Shown here in pieces: positions 55,895-64,000 of a DNA stretch of 64,000 nucleotides. Source of the DNA: Segetibacter aerophilus (GTDB lineage: Bacteria > Bacteroidota > Bacteroidia > Chitinophagales > Chitinophagaceae); assembly GCF_007991655.1 (NCBI RefSeq), contig NZ_BJYT01000018.1, forward strand, positions 1-64,000, written 5' to 3'. Positions within the stretch are counted from its first letter, which is position 1. Each line of letters begins with the position of its first letter. Position numbers and translations under genes: made by a program. The notes below the pieces were generated by a model that was not told the DNA's origin, ran no database searches, and saw only the letters and a program-made list of their open reading frames with translations.

Positions 55895-56518
55895 ATGGGT
55901 AGCACACAAATCTTACATGACCTCCAGCGGCTCAAATCGCTAGCAGACATTGGTCTTTTATACAGTAAAGATGAGTACGATAAAGAGCGATACCTCGAGC
56001 TTCAACAAATTGGCTGGAGCCTTCTAAGCCAGTTTAGTAACACAAGTTTCGAAGAAGTAAAGGCTATCCTTCCTCCTGCAAAAGATTATCCTACTGCCAA
56101 AGTTGATATCAGAGGTTTGATGATTTCTGAGAATAAAAAGGTGTTATTGGTAAAAGAAAGCATGGATGGCAAATGGTCGCTTCCGGGTGGATGGGGTGAC
56201 ATAGGTTATAGTCCAAAGGAGACAATTGTAAAAGAGTTTAAAGAAGAGACCGGGCTGGATGTTATACCCGAACGGCTTTTGGCGGTGTTTGATAAGAAGA
56301 TGCACGCGCATCCACCGCAGGCTTTTTATGTGTACAAAATGGTCTTTCTCTGCAAGCCTAAGACGATAGATATAAGCAAAGGTTTTGATGTTTTAGACGT
56401 ACAATATTTTCCAATGGATAGTTTGCCCGAACTGTCGCAGGATAGAATTTTGGAGAGTCAAATTAAGCTCCTAGCTACTAAGGTTTTCGAGAATGACCAT
56501 GAAGTATACGTGGACTAG
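55895..56518 (+). CDS. NUDIX hydrolase with N-terminal helical domain
   Basis: 207 residues. An N-terminal helical domain (~1-65, LKSLADIGLLYSKDEYDKERYLEL) precedes the NUDIX fold. The box reads GGWGDIGYSPKETIVKEFKEETGL: the catalytic EFKEE part is intact, but the usual early Glu and Arg positions are Tyr and Lys. Relatives hydrolyse ADP-ribose or nucleoside-diphosphate compounds. Deviation from the canonical box makes substrate prediction unsafe. Confidence 0.85.
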   Translation: MGSTQILHDLQRLKSLADIGLLYSKDEYDKERYLELQQIGWSLLSQFSNTSFEEVKAILPPAKDYPTAKVDIRGLMISENKKVLLVKESMDGKWSLPGGWGDIGYSPKETIVKEFKEETGLDVIPERLLAVFDKKMHAHPPQAFYVYKMVFLCKPKTIDISKGFDVLDVQYFPMDSLPELSQDRILESQIKLLATKVFENDHEVYVD

Positions 56519-56594
56519 GAGAATATAAGAGCGAAGCGTTACTTTGATAACTTTGAACCTTTTAAGGCGAGTTTTGCTGAATAGAGAAAAATAG

Positions 56595-56614
56595 GTACAA
56601 GTGTGCGACGCAAG
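56595..56614 (-). repeat. Dispersed intergenic repeat, copy C
   Basis: The minus strand reads CTTGCGTCGCACACTTGTAC, two bases different from copy A; its downstream flank shares TATTCAGC with copy D. Confidence 0.7.
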
Positions 56615-56663
56615 AATGCCTACTAAAATTTATTCAGCCGGTACAAAAAATAAATGATTTACA

Positions 56664-57848
56664 ATGGCAGCTAAGACAGATTTGTTCCAATCACCTGATT
56701 ATTATTTGCTCGATGAGCTATTAACCGAAGAGCAGAGAATGGTGCGCGAAAGCATTCGCAACTACGTGAAAAAAGAGATCTCGCCCATTATAGAAGAGTA
56801 TGCGCAGAGGGCAGAATTTCCGAGGCAAATTGTACAGCAACTGGGAGATATCGGGTGCTTTGGACCAACTATACCAACCCAGTATGGTGGAGGTGGAATG
56901 GACTATATCAGCTACGGGTTGATGATGCAGGAACTTGAAAGGGGAGACAGCGGCGTAAGGTCGACGGCATCGGTGCAAGGCTCACTTGTGATGTTTCCTA
57001 TTTATGCCTACGGAAGCGAAGAACAGCGGCAGAAATATTTACCAAAACTTGCGAGCGGAGAATGGTTGGGTTGCTTTGGTTTAACTGAGCCCGATCATGG
57101 TAGCAACCCGGCGGGTATGGTAACAACTATAAAAGATGCAGGCGATCATTTGGTTTTGAACGGAGCAAAAATGTGGATCAGCAATGCGCCATTTGCGCAG
57201 GTCGCTGTGGTCTGGGCAAAAAATGAAGCGGGGGAAATACAGGGCTTAATAGTTGAGCGGGGCATGGAAGGTTTTACGACCCCAACAACCCATGGCAAGT
57301 GGAGCCTTCGAGCAAGCGCAACTGGTGAACTGGTTTTTGACCATGTAAAAGTTCCAAAAGAAAACATTTTTCCTACAATAAAAGGTTTAAAGGGCCCACT
57401 GGGATGTCTGAGCAAGGCACGCTACGGAATTGCCTGGGGTGCTTTGGGCGCTGCCATGGATTGTTATGATACAGCCCTCCGGTACAGCAAAGAACGCGTG
57501 CAGTTCGACCGGCGCATTGGCGGTTTCCAGTTACAGCAAAAGAAGCTTGCGGAGATGATCACCGAAATAACAAAAGCTCAATTGCTGGTTTGGAGATTGG
57601 GTGTATTGATGAATGAAGGCCGCGCTACACCTGCGCAAATCTCTATGGCAAAAAGAAATAGCTGCGAAATTGCAGCGAATATTGCGCGGGATGCACGTCA
57701 ACTTTTAGGCGGAATGGGAATAACAGGCGAATACAGTATCATGCGTCATATGATGAACCTTGAAAGTGTAATTACTTACGAAGGCACTCACGACATCCAC
57801 CTTCTCATCACCGGCATGGACGTAACGGGGCTCAACGCTTTTAAATAA
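56664..57848 (+). CDS. Acyl-CoA dehydrogenase, glutaryl-CoA dehydrogenase-like
   Basis: 394 residues. ACAD motifs: CFGLTEPDHGSNPAGM, MWISNAPFAQVAVVWAKNEAG, RVQFDRRIGGFQLQQKKLAEM, and catalytic base region ITYEGTHDIHLLITGMDV, where TYEGTHDIH matches the Glu of glutaryl-CoA dehydrogenases. These FAD enzymes oxidise and decarboxylate glutaryl-CoA to crotonyl-CoA in lysine and tryptophan breakdown. Electron acceptor would be ETF. Assignment to glutaryl-CoA rather than another acyl-CoA is probable, not proven. Confidence 0.88.
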   Translation: MAAKTDLFQSPDYYLLDELLTEEQRMVRESIRNYVKKEISPIIEEYAQRAEFPRQIVQQLGDIGCFGPTIPTQYGGGGMDYISYGLMMQELERGDSGVRSTASVQGSLVMFPIYAYGSEEQRQKYLPKLASGEWLGCFGLTEPDHGSNPAGMVTTIKDAGDHLVLNGAKMWISNAPFAQVAVVWAKNEAGEIQGLIVERGMEGFTTPTTHGKWSLRASATGELVFDHVKVPKENIFPTIKGLKGPLGCLSKARYGIAWGALGAAMDCYDTALRYSKERVQFDRRIGGFQLQQKKLAEMITEITKAQLLVWRLGVLMNEGRATPAQISMAKRNSCEIAANIARDARQLLGGMGITGEYSIMRHMMNLESVITYEGTHDIHLLITGMDVTGLNAFK

Positions 57849-58012
57849 GAAGCGGTTTGAATAGTTAAGGAAAATAAAAATTCCCCTTCTTTTAGTTGTA
57901 TTTAATTGTCATTTCACCTCGATAGTGTTGCTTTATCAAAAAAAAGAGCGGTTTGCCTGCAAGCCATTTAACTAATCCTTAAAAAAAATACGCAGCGGGC
58001 AAAACAACCTTT

Positions 58013-58020
58013 TAAGTTTG
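58013..58020 (+). promoter_or_regulatory. Promoter -7 element candidate for the shikimate kinase gene
   Basis: TAAGTTTG fits TAnnTTTG and lies 36 bp before the ATG at 58057. This favours that ATG over the upstream TTG at 58018, which overlaps the element. No clear -33 element was seen. Confidence 0.4.
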
Positions 58021-58056
58021 AATGTGTCTATTGATGCAAAATGTATAACCCCTAAC

Positions 58057-58638
58057 ATGATGACCACCACAACTGCAAAAAAACCTGCTAAAGCAATCAC
58101 CAAAGATTCTACTGCTGACACAAAAGTTGGAACAAAAATTTTTCTTATAGGTATGATGGGCGCCGGAAAATCGTTCTGGGCAGAAAAGCTCAAGAAAAGG
58201 TTTAAAGTGCCAGCTTACGATCTCGACTCGCTGGTTGAGATGATGGAAGAAAAATCTATAAAGGAAATTTTCGAAGAAGACGGCGAAGAATATTTCAGGA
58301 AGGCGGAAGCGAAAATGCTTCGTTTGTTCTCTGAAAAAAAGCAATTCATTGTTTCCTGTGGTGGCGGCACTGCTTGCTACAACGACAACATGAAGTGGAT
58401 GAATAAGCACGGAATTACAATCTGGATTGACGAACCTGTAGAAGTTTTGAGTGAGCGTTTATCAAAAGAGAAATCACACCGTCCGCTCATCAAAGATTTA
58501 GATGATGAGGCGCTTAATAATTTTCTGTCATCAAAACTTGAAGAGCGCGCTACGTTCTACGATCAATCCGCCTACCGCTTAAGTGGTGATAAACTCTCAG
58601 AAACTGCTTTCTCAAAAATACTTGCCGGGCATGCATAA
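58057..58638 (+). CDS. aroK: Shikimate kinase
   Basis: About 193 residues. P-loop FLIGMMGAGKSFWAEKL, acidic site YDLDSLVEMMEEK, FRKAEAKML, the SCGGGTACYND glycine-rich motif and SHRPLIKD lid Arg. It phosphorylates shikimate at O3 in the aromatic pathway. The first ~25 residues are Lys/Thr/Ala-rich and probably flexible, making the protein longer than the ~170-residue norm. The next gene overlaps its stop by 8 bp. Confidence 0.9.
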   Translation: MMTTTTAKKPAKAITKDSTADTKVGTKIFLIGMMGAGKSFWAEKLKKRFKVPAYDLDSLVEMMEEKSIKEIFEEDGEEYFRKAEAKMLRLFSEKKQFIVSCGGGTACYNDNMKWMNKHGITIWIDEPVEVLSERLSKEKSHRPLIKDLDDEALNNFLSSKLEERATFYDQSAYRLSGDKLSETAFSKILAGHA

Positions 58639-59026
58639 ACCCTTCCTGCAGATTGCGGCTTTGCTTGGCGCCGTCTCTGTTGCCTTCGGGGCTTTCGGCG
58701 CGCACGCACTCAAAAAAATGGCATCTGATGTTACGGTAAATATTTTTGAAACGGGTGTTCGCTACCAGTTCTACCACGTGTTTGCGCTAGCCTTGGTCGG
58801 TGTTCTTTACCGCGATTTTTCAAACAAGTGGTTGCTGTGGTCTGGCAATCTTTTCATGATTGGCATGCTGCTGTTTTGCGGTTCTTTGTACCTGCTCACT
58901 TACTTTAAAGCTACTGCAAAACCTAATTTTGATTGGGTAGGTGCAATTACTCCGTTAGGCGGAGTTGCTTTTATTGCGGGATGGATTTGCCTGTTTATAG
59001 GTTTGTATCGCTCAACTGCTGCATAG
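58631..59026 (+). CDS. DUF423-family membrane protein
   Basis: 131 residues from the ATG at 58631, which overlaps the aroK stop. Four transmembrane helices and the family N-terminus IAALLGAVSVAFGAFGAHALKK and C-terminal TPLGGVAFIAGWICLFIGLYR. DUF423 proteins (YgdD type) are uncharacterised inner-membrane proteins. Translational coupling to aroK is likely. Confidence 0.88.
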   Translation: MHKPFLQIAALLGAVSVAFGAFGAHALKKMASDVTVNIFETGVRYQFYHVFALALVGVLYRDFSNKWLLWSGNLFMIGMLLFCGSLYLLTYFKATAKPNFDWVGAITPLGGVAFIAGWICLFIGLYRSTAA

Positions 59027-59084
59027 TTTTCAAAGACGTAGGAGGAATTTTTTGAAACAATCTTTAGGTCTTTCTTCTTCAGTC

Positions 59085-59104
59085 GTTGCGTCGCACTCTT
59101 GTAC
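59085..59104 (+). repeat. Dispersed intergenic repeat, copy D
   Basis: GTTGCGTCGCACTCTTGTAC, identical to copy A; located between the convergent DUF423 and GT39-like genes. Confidence 0.8.
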
Positions 59105-59149
59105 TAATGATGTTTATTCAGCCCATTTTGTAAAACAGGCAAATCGTCT

Positions 59150-60706
59150 CTAAAAGGTCGACTTGCGGATAGACTTGTTTTTGCTGGCAGCTTTCTCATC
59201 GTAAGCAATACTTTCAACTTCCTGCTCCTTATTTTTCCTGAATATCAGGTAGCACTCCGGTTCGCTCAGTCCCGTCTTCCAGCAGAGGTAACCTTTAAAA
59301 AAGGCAACCGGCTTATAACCTGGTAAGGTAATTTTCGCCTTCCTGGGTATATGATCCGAAGCAAATATTACAACACTCGGTTGCAGACATTCTATGGTGT
59401 CTAAAACAGCTTTTGATGCCCCAACACTGGTAACATTATAAATAGACCAGTTCCAGAAGCGGTGCTCCCCTCCATTGTTGTGGTTAGAGAAAATGTTCCT
59501 CGAAAAGTAAGGAAGTATAGAAATGTTTTTCCACCCACTTATGTAAATGTTTTCCTGGTCGAGCTTCTTAGCCTTAATGTATTTTGCTACGCTATATCCT
59601 GCAGAATAGTTGTGGTAAATGTCGTAAGTAACCGCGTTAATGCACCAGTAAATCTGTGTGATAAACACTACCCCCATACCTGCCACTACAGCCTTCGTAA
59701 GTCCCTTCGGATTCTCGTTCCTGTACTTTTCGTAGCTGATCCACAAAACAAAAATCCACAACAAAAACAATACGCCCTGGTGCCAGAGGTTCCTGTATTT
59801 AAGTCCAAACAAAATGCAAAGGAGCGTTAGTGGAAGCAGGTACACAAGACCAGATTTATTCTTAAAAAACCATAGCAGAGAACTTCCAAAAATCAGGACA
59901 CCTACCGCGCCGAAAAGTAAAGGCAGTTGCGTAAACTCGTTCATTACCAGCGAACCTGCAACCATCCTCCGGGCAATAATCCACATCACTCTAACATTGG
60001 AGTTTATATAGTTCGCATAAATCTGATCTGGTGGCGTAAGTATAATGTAAATGACAAGAAGCGCGATTAGTCCAAAAATAAACAGTGAGATAAGCTGGTG
60101 CGTTCTTGTTCGGATATCGGTTTTTTTCCAGTTTTTAATAACGTCAATAAAATGAACGAAAGCGATGGACCCGGCAATCAAAAATGTATGAGCGCTGATA
60201 TTCGCCAGGAGACTAAGCAACAATACAAACAAGTACGGCCGCTCATTTTTCTTACTGTAATTAATGGCGATAAGAAACAAGATGGGTGAGATCAGGCAAT
60301 AGTTCCTGGCAACCACTCCATACTGGAAGAAAACAAAAAAAGTAAAAGGATATAATATTTTGATGAGTGCCGGAAACGGTGCGTACCTGATAAACAGCCA
60401 TACGCCTGAAGCCGCAAAAAGTGCCGAAATTATATTGATAACAAAGTACGGAAGACCCAATTTAGCCGGAACCATCAGAATGAGATGCCACAATCCCGGC
60501 GAACCTTCGTACCTGAGATAAGTGGTAAAGAGCTCTTTAAAACGCGTGTCTTTTGCCAGCAACCAGGCCTGCGCCTCATCCATCCAAGGCTCGTGATGTG
60601 ACACGACGATCGTTAATAAGATAGCATACAGTGCAAATACAATTACCTCGTATTTTTCCTTTACATATTCGAAAACTCTAAACTTATTAGTTAAGGTTAT
60701 GTTCAT
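59150..60706 (-). CDS. GT39/ArnT-like multi-pass membrane glycosyltransferase candidate
   Basis: 518 residues with about ten hydrophobic helices. The N-terminal loop VVSHHEPWMDEAQAWLLAKD matches the acidic loop-1 motif (DEA) of dolichol/undecaprenyl-phosphate-sugar-dependent GT-C enzymes, followed by YLRYEGSPGLWHLILMVPAKLG. A C-terminal periplasmic domain of ~110 residues ends in a basic cytoplasmic tail. Such enzymes modify lipid A or glycoproteins with sugars from lipid carriers; acceptor unknown. Confidence 0.75.
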   Translation of the reverse strand: MNITLTNKFRVFEYVKEKYEVIVFALYAILLTIVVSHHEPWMDEAQAWLLAKDTRFKELFTTYLRYEGSPGLWHLILMVPAKLGLPYFVINIISALFAASGVWLFIRYAPFPALIKILYPFTFFVFFQYGVVARNYCLISPILFLIAINYSKKNERPYLFVLLLSLLANISAHTFLIAGSIAFVHFIDVIKNWKKTDIRTRTHQLISLFIFGLIALLVIYIILTPPDQIYANYINSNVRVMWIIARRMVAGSLVMNEFTQLPLLFGAVGVLIFGSSLLWFFKNKSGLVYLLPLTLLCILFGLKYRNLWHQGVLFLLWIFVLWISYEKYRNENPKGLTKAVVAGMGVVFITQIYWCINAVTYDIYHNYSAGYSVAKYIKAKKLDQENIYISGWKNISILPYFSRNIFSNHNNGGEHRFWNWSIYNVTSVGASKAVLDTIECLQPSVVIFASDHIPRKAKITLPGYKPVAFFKGYLCWKTGLSEPECYLIFRKNKEQEVESIAYDEKAASKNKSIRKSTF

Positions 60707-60990
60707 AAAGCTTGTCGAAGCTAGATTTAAAAATGCTCATGTAATGCTTTCAACTCATGTGCCAAACGGATTATCCATTATCTTAATCTATTCAATCCCT
60801 CATTTAAATCGTGCAATAACAACGGCACAAAGCGCGCAAATTTAATTTAATATTCTGTTGACTTCAATGTCACGCTGTTAAACGTTCCTTTATGTGGTAT
60901 AGTTCGCATCTTTTTATTGCAAAAACCGGTGTTGATCAAATTATAAAATTGTAAGTTCAATAAATATTTTTAAAGATTTAAAACCAGCGC

Positions 60991-61737
60991 ATGCAGCAAG
61001 ACCTTTCTAAAATTTCGACACGGGCACCAAAAGACATGGAAAAAACCGAAACAAAAGAAAAGCTTGTTTCGATACTTGAGGAACTCGATGAGTTACAAAA
61101 CCTGTTGTTTGCCGAAGGAAAACATTCATTGCTGGTAGTTATACAGGGCATGGATGCAAGTGGAAAAGATGGAGCTATAAAGAATGTTTTCGGCACGCTA
61201 AATCCCCAGGGGGTATCTGTTACCTCTTTTAAAACGCCAACCCCGGAGGAAATCGGCCACGATTTTCTTTGGAGAATACATAAGCACGCTCCTTTAAAAG
61301 GCACTATCCAGGTTTTTAATCGTTCACACTATGAAGACGTTCTCATCACCCGTGTACATAAATGGATTGATGATGAAACGGCATTTAAAAGAATGAAAGC
61401 CATCAACAATTTTGAGAAGCTTCTCCTTCAGCACAATCAAACGCATGTTCTGAAGTTTTACCTGCATGTATCGAAAGAAGAACAGGAAGAACGTTTAAAT
61501 GAGCGGATCTCGGATGTAACAAAACAATGGAAGTATAATGAAAATGATTTCAAAGAGGCTAAGCTTTGGGATGATTATATGAAAGCCTACGAAGACTGTT
61601 TCGAGCAATGCAACGAGGTGCCCTGGACAATCGTTCCGGCTGATCAAAACTGGTTCAAAGAATACACAATTGCTTCTGCCGTAAGGGATACTTTGAAGGA
61701 TTTGAATATGAAATATCCAGGAATGAAAAAAGAGTGA
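60991..61737 (+). CDS. Polyphosphate kinase 2 (PPK2) family protein
   Basis: 248 residues. Walker A LVVIQGMDASGKDGAIKNVFGTL, PQGVSVTSFKTPTPEEIGHDFLWRIHKHAPLKG, Walker B FNRSHYEDVLITRVH and ISDVTKQWKYNENDFKEAKLWDDY. PPK2 enzymes transfer phosphate between polyphosphate and nucleotides. The single-domain length suits class I or III. It is convergent with the K+ channel gene, 12 bp apart. Confidence 0.92.
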   Translation: MQQDLSKISTRAPKDMEKTETKEKLVSILEELDELQNLLFAEGKHSLLVVIQGMDASGKDGAIKNVFGTLNPQGVSVTSFKTPTPEEIGHDFLWRIHKHAPLKGTIQVFNRSHYEDVLITRVHKWIDDETAFKRMKAINNFEKLLLQHNQTHVLKFYLHVSKEEQEERLNERISDVTKQWKYNENDFKEAKLWDDYMKAYEDCFEQCNEVPWTIVPADQNWFKEYTIASAVRDTLKDLNMKYPGMKKE

Positions 61738-61749
61738 GCCAGCGCGAAA

Positions 61750-62730
61750 TTATGAAATGCCGGGAATGGCCGGTAGTTCTACTGCTTCCATTTCGTTCAA
61801 CTTATCCAACTCTAACACGGTTGTTTTCCCGTCTGGCGATTCGTGGTACATGGGCTTAAACTTCGCGCCCCAAATAACTTCTTTATAAGTATAGGAGGTG
61901 CGTTGCATAACCATGTTAGAAAAAATATGATCGAAGCCAGTTACCTGCACGTACAGCTCCAGGTCTGACCGGTGCATGTCTTCTTCATTAAAATTTAGCA
62001 GCGGACTTTCTTCGTCTATAGGATGAACAACAGTCCAGTTCATATTCAACGTGTCAATACGCGAGCGTTCTAAATTCAACTGGTAAAATTTAAACTGTTG
62101 TTTATCGTCTTCCATTTCCATAAAAGCAATGTTTACTACCACCCGCGCATCCGTGAGGTGGTGATTTATCTTGTAAGGAACCATTCTAAACATAAGACCA
62201 AGTCCACCTTTATAAGGACCGATTAATGCGTTTTCGCTGAAAGCGAGATAAGCTTTCGGCCTCGTAAATCTTCCATACAGAAGTCCTGTCACAAGGGCAA
62301 ACGACAGCCATCCTGCAAGAGACTCGATTGCTGACACCACATGGGCAAACTCGCCAATGGGATTGATTCGTCCGTAGCCGACGGTAGTAAATGTTTCGGT
62401 ACTAAAGAAGAAAGTTTCTTTTATTTTACCCCATTCTGTGCTGGTTATATATCCTTGCAATTCGTCTAGACCAGCCAAAACATAAAGGCTGGTAAACAAA
62501 GTATTGATAGCAATAAAAAAGGCGAGGATAATGCCCAGGAATGCAAGAGCCGACAGATCCATCAGGTACGAATAAATGCTCAGGCGTTTTAAAAGCGAAA
62601 GGCCGTCTTTTCTAAGATTGAATGATCCGTCTTTGTTTACAAAACGTCCTCCCAAACGATTTGCCTCTACGCCAAACCCTGTATCAGGGTTAGATTTTGA
62701 AAACGGGTTAACTTTTGGTACGATTGCCAT
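61750..62730 (-). CDS. Inward-rectifier K+ channel (KirBac-like)
   Basis: 326 residues. N-terminal interfacial part, first helix ~55-78, pore helix and selectivity filter ETFTTVGYGRINP, second helix ~130-160, then a cytoplasmic immunoglobulin-like IRK domain (PYKINHHLTDARVVVNIAFMEMEDDK; LELYVQVTGFDHIFSNMVMQRTSYTYKEVIWGAKF). It forms a tetrameric inner-membrane K+ channel gated by its cytoplasmic domain or lipids. TVGYGR differs from eukaryotic GYG only in the flanks. Confidence 0.93.
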   Translation of the reverse strand: MAIVPKVNPFSKSNPDTGFGVEANRLGGRFVNKDGSFNLRKDGLSLLKRLSIYSYLMDLSALAFLGIILAFFIAINTLFTSLYVLAGLDELQGYITSTEWGKIKETFFFSTETFTTVGYGRINPIGEFAHVVSAIESLAGWLSFALVTGLLYGRFTRPKAYLAFSENALIGPYKGGLGLMFRMVPYKINHHLTDARVVVNIAFMEMEDDKQQFKFYQLNLERSRIDTLNMNWTVVHPIDEESPLLNFNEEDMHRSDLELYVQVTGFDHIFSNMVMQRTSYTYKEVIWGAKFKPMYHESPDGKTTVLELDKLNEMEAVELPAIPGIS

Positions 62731-62984
62731 AGATCAGGAAAACTAAACAGAAAAGAACAATTTTAGATAATTTTTGCCCGGTGGGAAAAAGTTTTTCAAG
62801 CAGACGACGATGATGCTTTGAAACTTTTTTTAGCTCTTTTTTTAAAACAGCTAATTATTTGTTCAAACCGTATTGGTCTTTTGTCCTGACATTTAGGGTA
62901 ATTTGTAAAACTGATAAATGACTTTAGGAGTGATTAGCAACAGCACAAACACTTTTAAGATTTAATTGAAAATAAAATATACAA

Positions 62985-64000
62985 GTGGACAGAAGAATAT
63001 TTATAAAGAATACCAGCCTTGCAACAGCGGCCTTAGCCTTACCTAAAATTGACCCGTTAAGGTCAGCAAATCTTGCAAAAAATAATCTTCCAAAATGGAA
63101 GGGATTCAACCTGCTTGATTTCTTTTCGCCCAATCCAAAACCTGTGTCAAAGCCAACAACAGAAGATCATTTTCGTTGGATGCGGGACTGGGGTTTTGAT
63201 TTTGTAAGGATACCAATTGCTTATCCCTATTATCTCTCTATCGACAGAACTAAAAATATTACTTCAGAAGATGTGTATAAGATAAATCCTGAAGCGGTAG
63301 ATAGGATAGATAGTTTGGTTTCAATGGCCCATAAGTACAATATGCATGTTAGTCTCAATTTACATCGAGCTCCAGGCTATTGCGTGAATGCTGGCTTTAA
63401 TGAGCCGTACAATTTATGGAAGGATAACGAAGCGCAGAAAGCATTCAACTTTCACTGGGCAATGTGGGCTAAGCGCTATAAAAATGTTTCTTCAAAAAAG
63501 ATAAGCTTCGATTTGCTGAACGAACCCAGCATGCGGGAAGACATGAACGACCAGTTATCAAAAAGAAGTGCTGTTCCGGGGGAGATTTACCGGAAAGTTG
63601 CTAAGGCAGCAGCAGAGGCTATTCGCAAGGAAAATCCTCGCCATCTTGTTATTGCCGACGGCAATAATGTTGGTAGCACAGTTATTCCTGAAATCATTGA
63701 TTTAAACATTGCACAAAGTTGTCGCGGTTATAATCCCGGAATTATTTCTCACTACAAGGCACCATGGGCGAACAAGGACCCGGATCATTTACCTGAACCA
63801 AAATGGCCGGGACAAGTAGGCAACCAGTACCTCAGCCGGGCGATGCTCGAGGAGTATTATAAGCCTTGGATTGAGTTGACCAAAAAGGGCGTCGGTGTTC
63901 ACTGCGGCGAGTGCGGTGCCTGGAACAAAACTCCACACGATGTTTTCATTGCATGGTTTTCAGATGTGCTTAGTATCCTTTCCGCAAACAATATTGGTTT
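62985..64000 (+). CDS. Glycoside hydrolase family 5-like enzyme, C-terminus cut by the window
   Basis: Open frame from GTG 62985 (the preceding in-frame TAA is at 62973 and no ATG lies between) to the window end, about 338 codons. The N-terminus VDRRIFIKNTSLATAALALP is Tat-like. The (beta/alpha)8 barrel shows WKGFNLLDFF, WGFDFVRIPIAYPYY, LNLHRAPGYCVN, FDLLNEPS with acid/base Glu180, and GVHCGECGAWN with nucleophile Glu309. GH5 enzymes attack beta-linked glucans and mannans; substrate unknown. Confidence 0.88.
   Translation, partial: MDRRIFIKNTSLATAALALPKIDPLRSANLAKNNLPKWKGFNLLDFFSPNPKPVSKPTTEDHFRWMRDWGFDFVRIPIAYPYYLSIDRTKNITSEDVYKINPEAVDRIDSLVSMAHKYNMHVSLNLHRAPGYCVNAGFNEPYNLWKDNEAQKAFNFHWAMWAKRYKNVSSKKISFDLLNEPSMREDMNDQLSKRSAVPGEIYRKVAKAAAEAIRKENPRHLVIADGNNVGSTVIPEIIDLNIAQSCRGYNPGIISHYKAPWANKDPDHLPEPKWPGQVGNQYLSRAMLEEYYKPWIELTKKGVGVHCGECGAWNKTPHDVFIAWFSDVLSILSANNIG

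Noticed and set aside
57952-57968. Short GGTTTGC/GCAAGCC hairpin before aroK
   Set aside because: Seven-base stem relying on a wobble pair, 2-nt loop and no T-tract; not called as a terminator.

Overview
The window looks like chromosomal DNA of a Bacteroidota species, most likely in the Chitinophagaceae/Sphingobacteriia neighbourhood. Evidence: a type IX secretion (T9SS) C-terminal sorting domain on a secreted protein at 31485-34319, Bacteroidota-style lipoproteins, carboxypeptidase-like regulatory domains, few Shine-Dalgarno sites, TAnnTTTG-type promoter candidates, and gene families common in that phylum. No rRNA, tRNA, CRISPR array, integrase or transposase was seen.

Region 1 (about 1-36 kb) is visibly AT-rich and is an exopolysaccharide/capsule locus. 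Its left edge holds a partial secreted parallel beta-helix protein (minus strand), a membrane-anchored J-domain protein, a small membrane protein and a secreted TPR protein. The co-directional cluster runs from 6242 to 31414, followed by a minus-strand beta-helix protein and a plus-strand UDP-sugar dehydrogenase. It encodes an export lipoprotein (Wza type) and tyrosine autokinase (Wzc type), two Wzx-like flippases, a Wzy-like polymerase/ligase, several glycosyltransferases, a CDP-glycerol-type cytidylyltransferase (TagD) with a LicD-type transferase, an AT3 acyltransferase, an MBOAT plus SGNH acylation pair, an asparagine-synthase-like amidotransferase, a WecB epimerase, a TviB/WbpA-like dehydrogenase, and two poorly understood enzyme pairs: Gfo/Idh/MocA plus a TIM-barrel-like protein, and a bi-domain oxidoreductase plus an alpha/alpha-barrel-like protein. 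The predicted product is a Wzx/Wzy-type acidic polymer containing N-acetylated hexosaminuronic acid, perhaps amidated, O-acylated and carrying a phosphoglycerol-type group. No priming sugar-phosphate transferase is visible in the window.

Region 2 (about 36-49.9 kb) has a less AT-rich, mostly housekeeping or accessory character: two secreted proteins sharing an SGKW-type beta domain (one a TlpA-like thioredoxin), an outer-membrane beta-barrel candidate, a clan GH-A glycoside hydrolase lipoprotein, a DUF5995 protein, MgtC, a three-subunit molybdenum hydroxylase (PaoABC-like), a hemerythrin-domain protein and a regulatory-domain surface protein.

Region 3 (about 50-64 kb) holds Mrp/NBP35 ATPase, a frameshifted ORF6N-domain gene, PaiB-like flavin protein, glycerophosphodiesterase, PyrF, kynureninase, a NUDIX protein, a glutaryl-CoA-dehydrogenase-like enzyme, shikimate kinase, DUF423, a GT39-like membrane protein, PPK2, a Kir-type K+ channel and the start of a GH5 enzyme.

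The least conventional signals are (a) a 20-bp intergenic repeat found four times only in regions 2-3, (b) a palindrome present both in front of and inside the ORF6N gene, and (c) two related beta-helix proteins bracketing the polysaccharide locus. All assignments were made by reading motifs; no database search was run.
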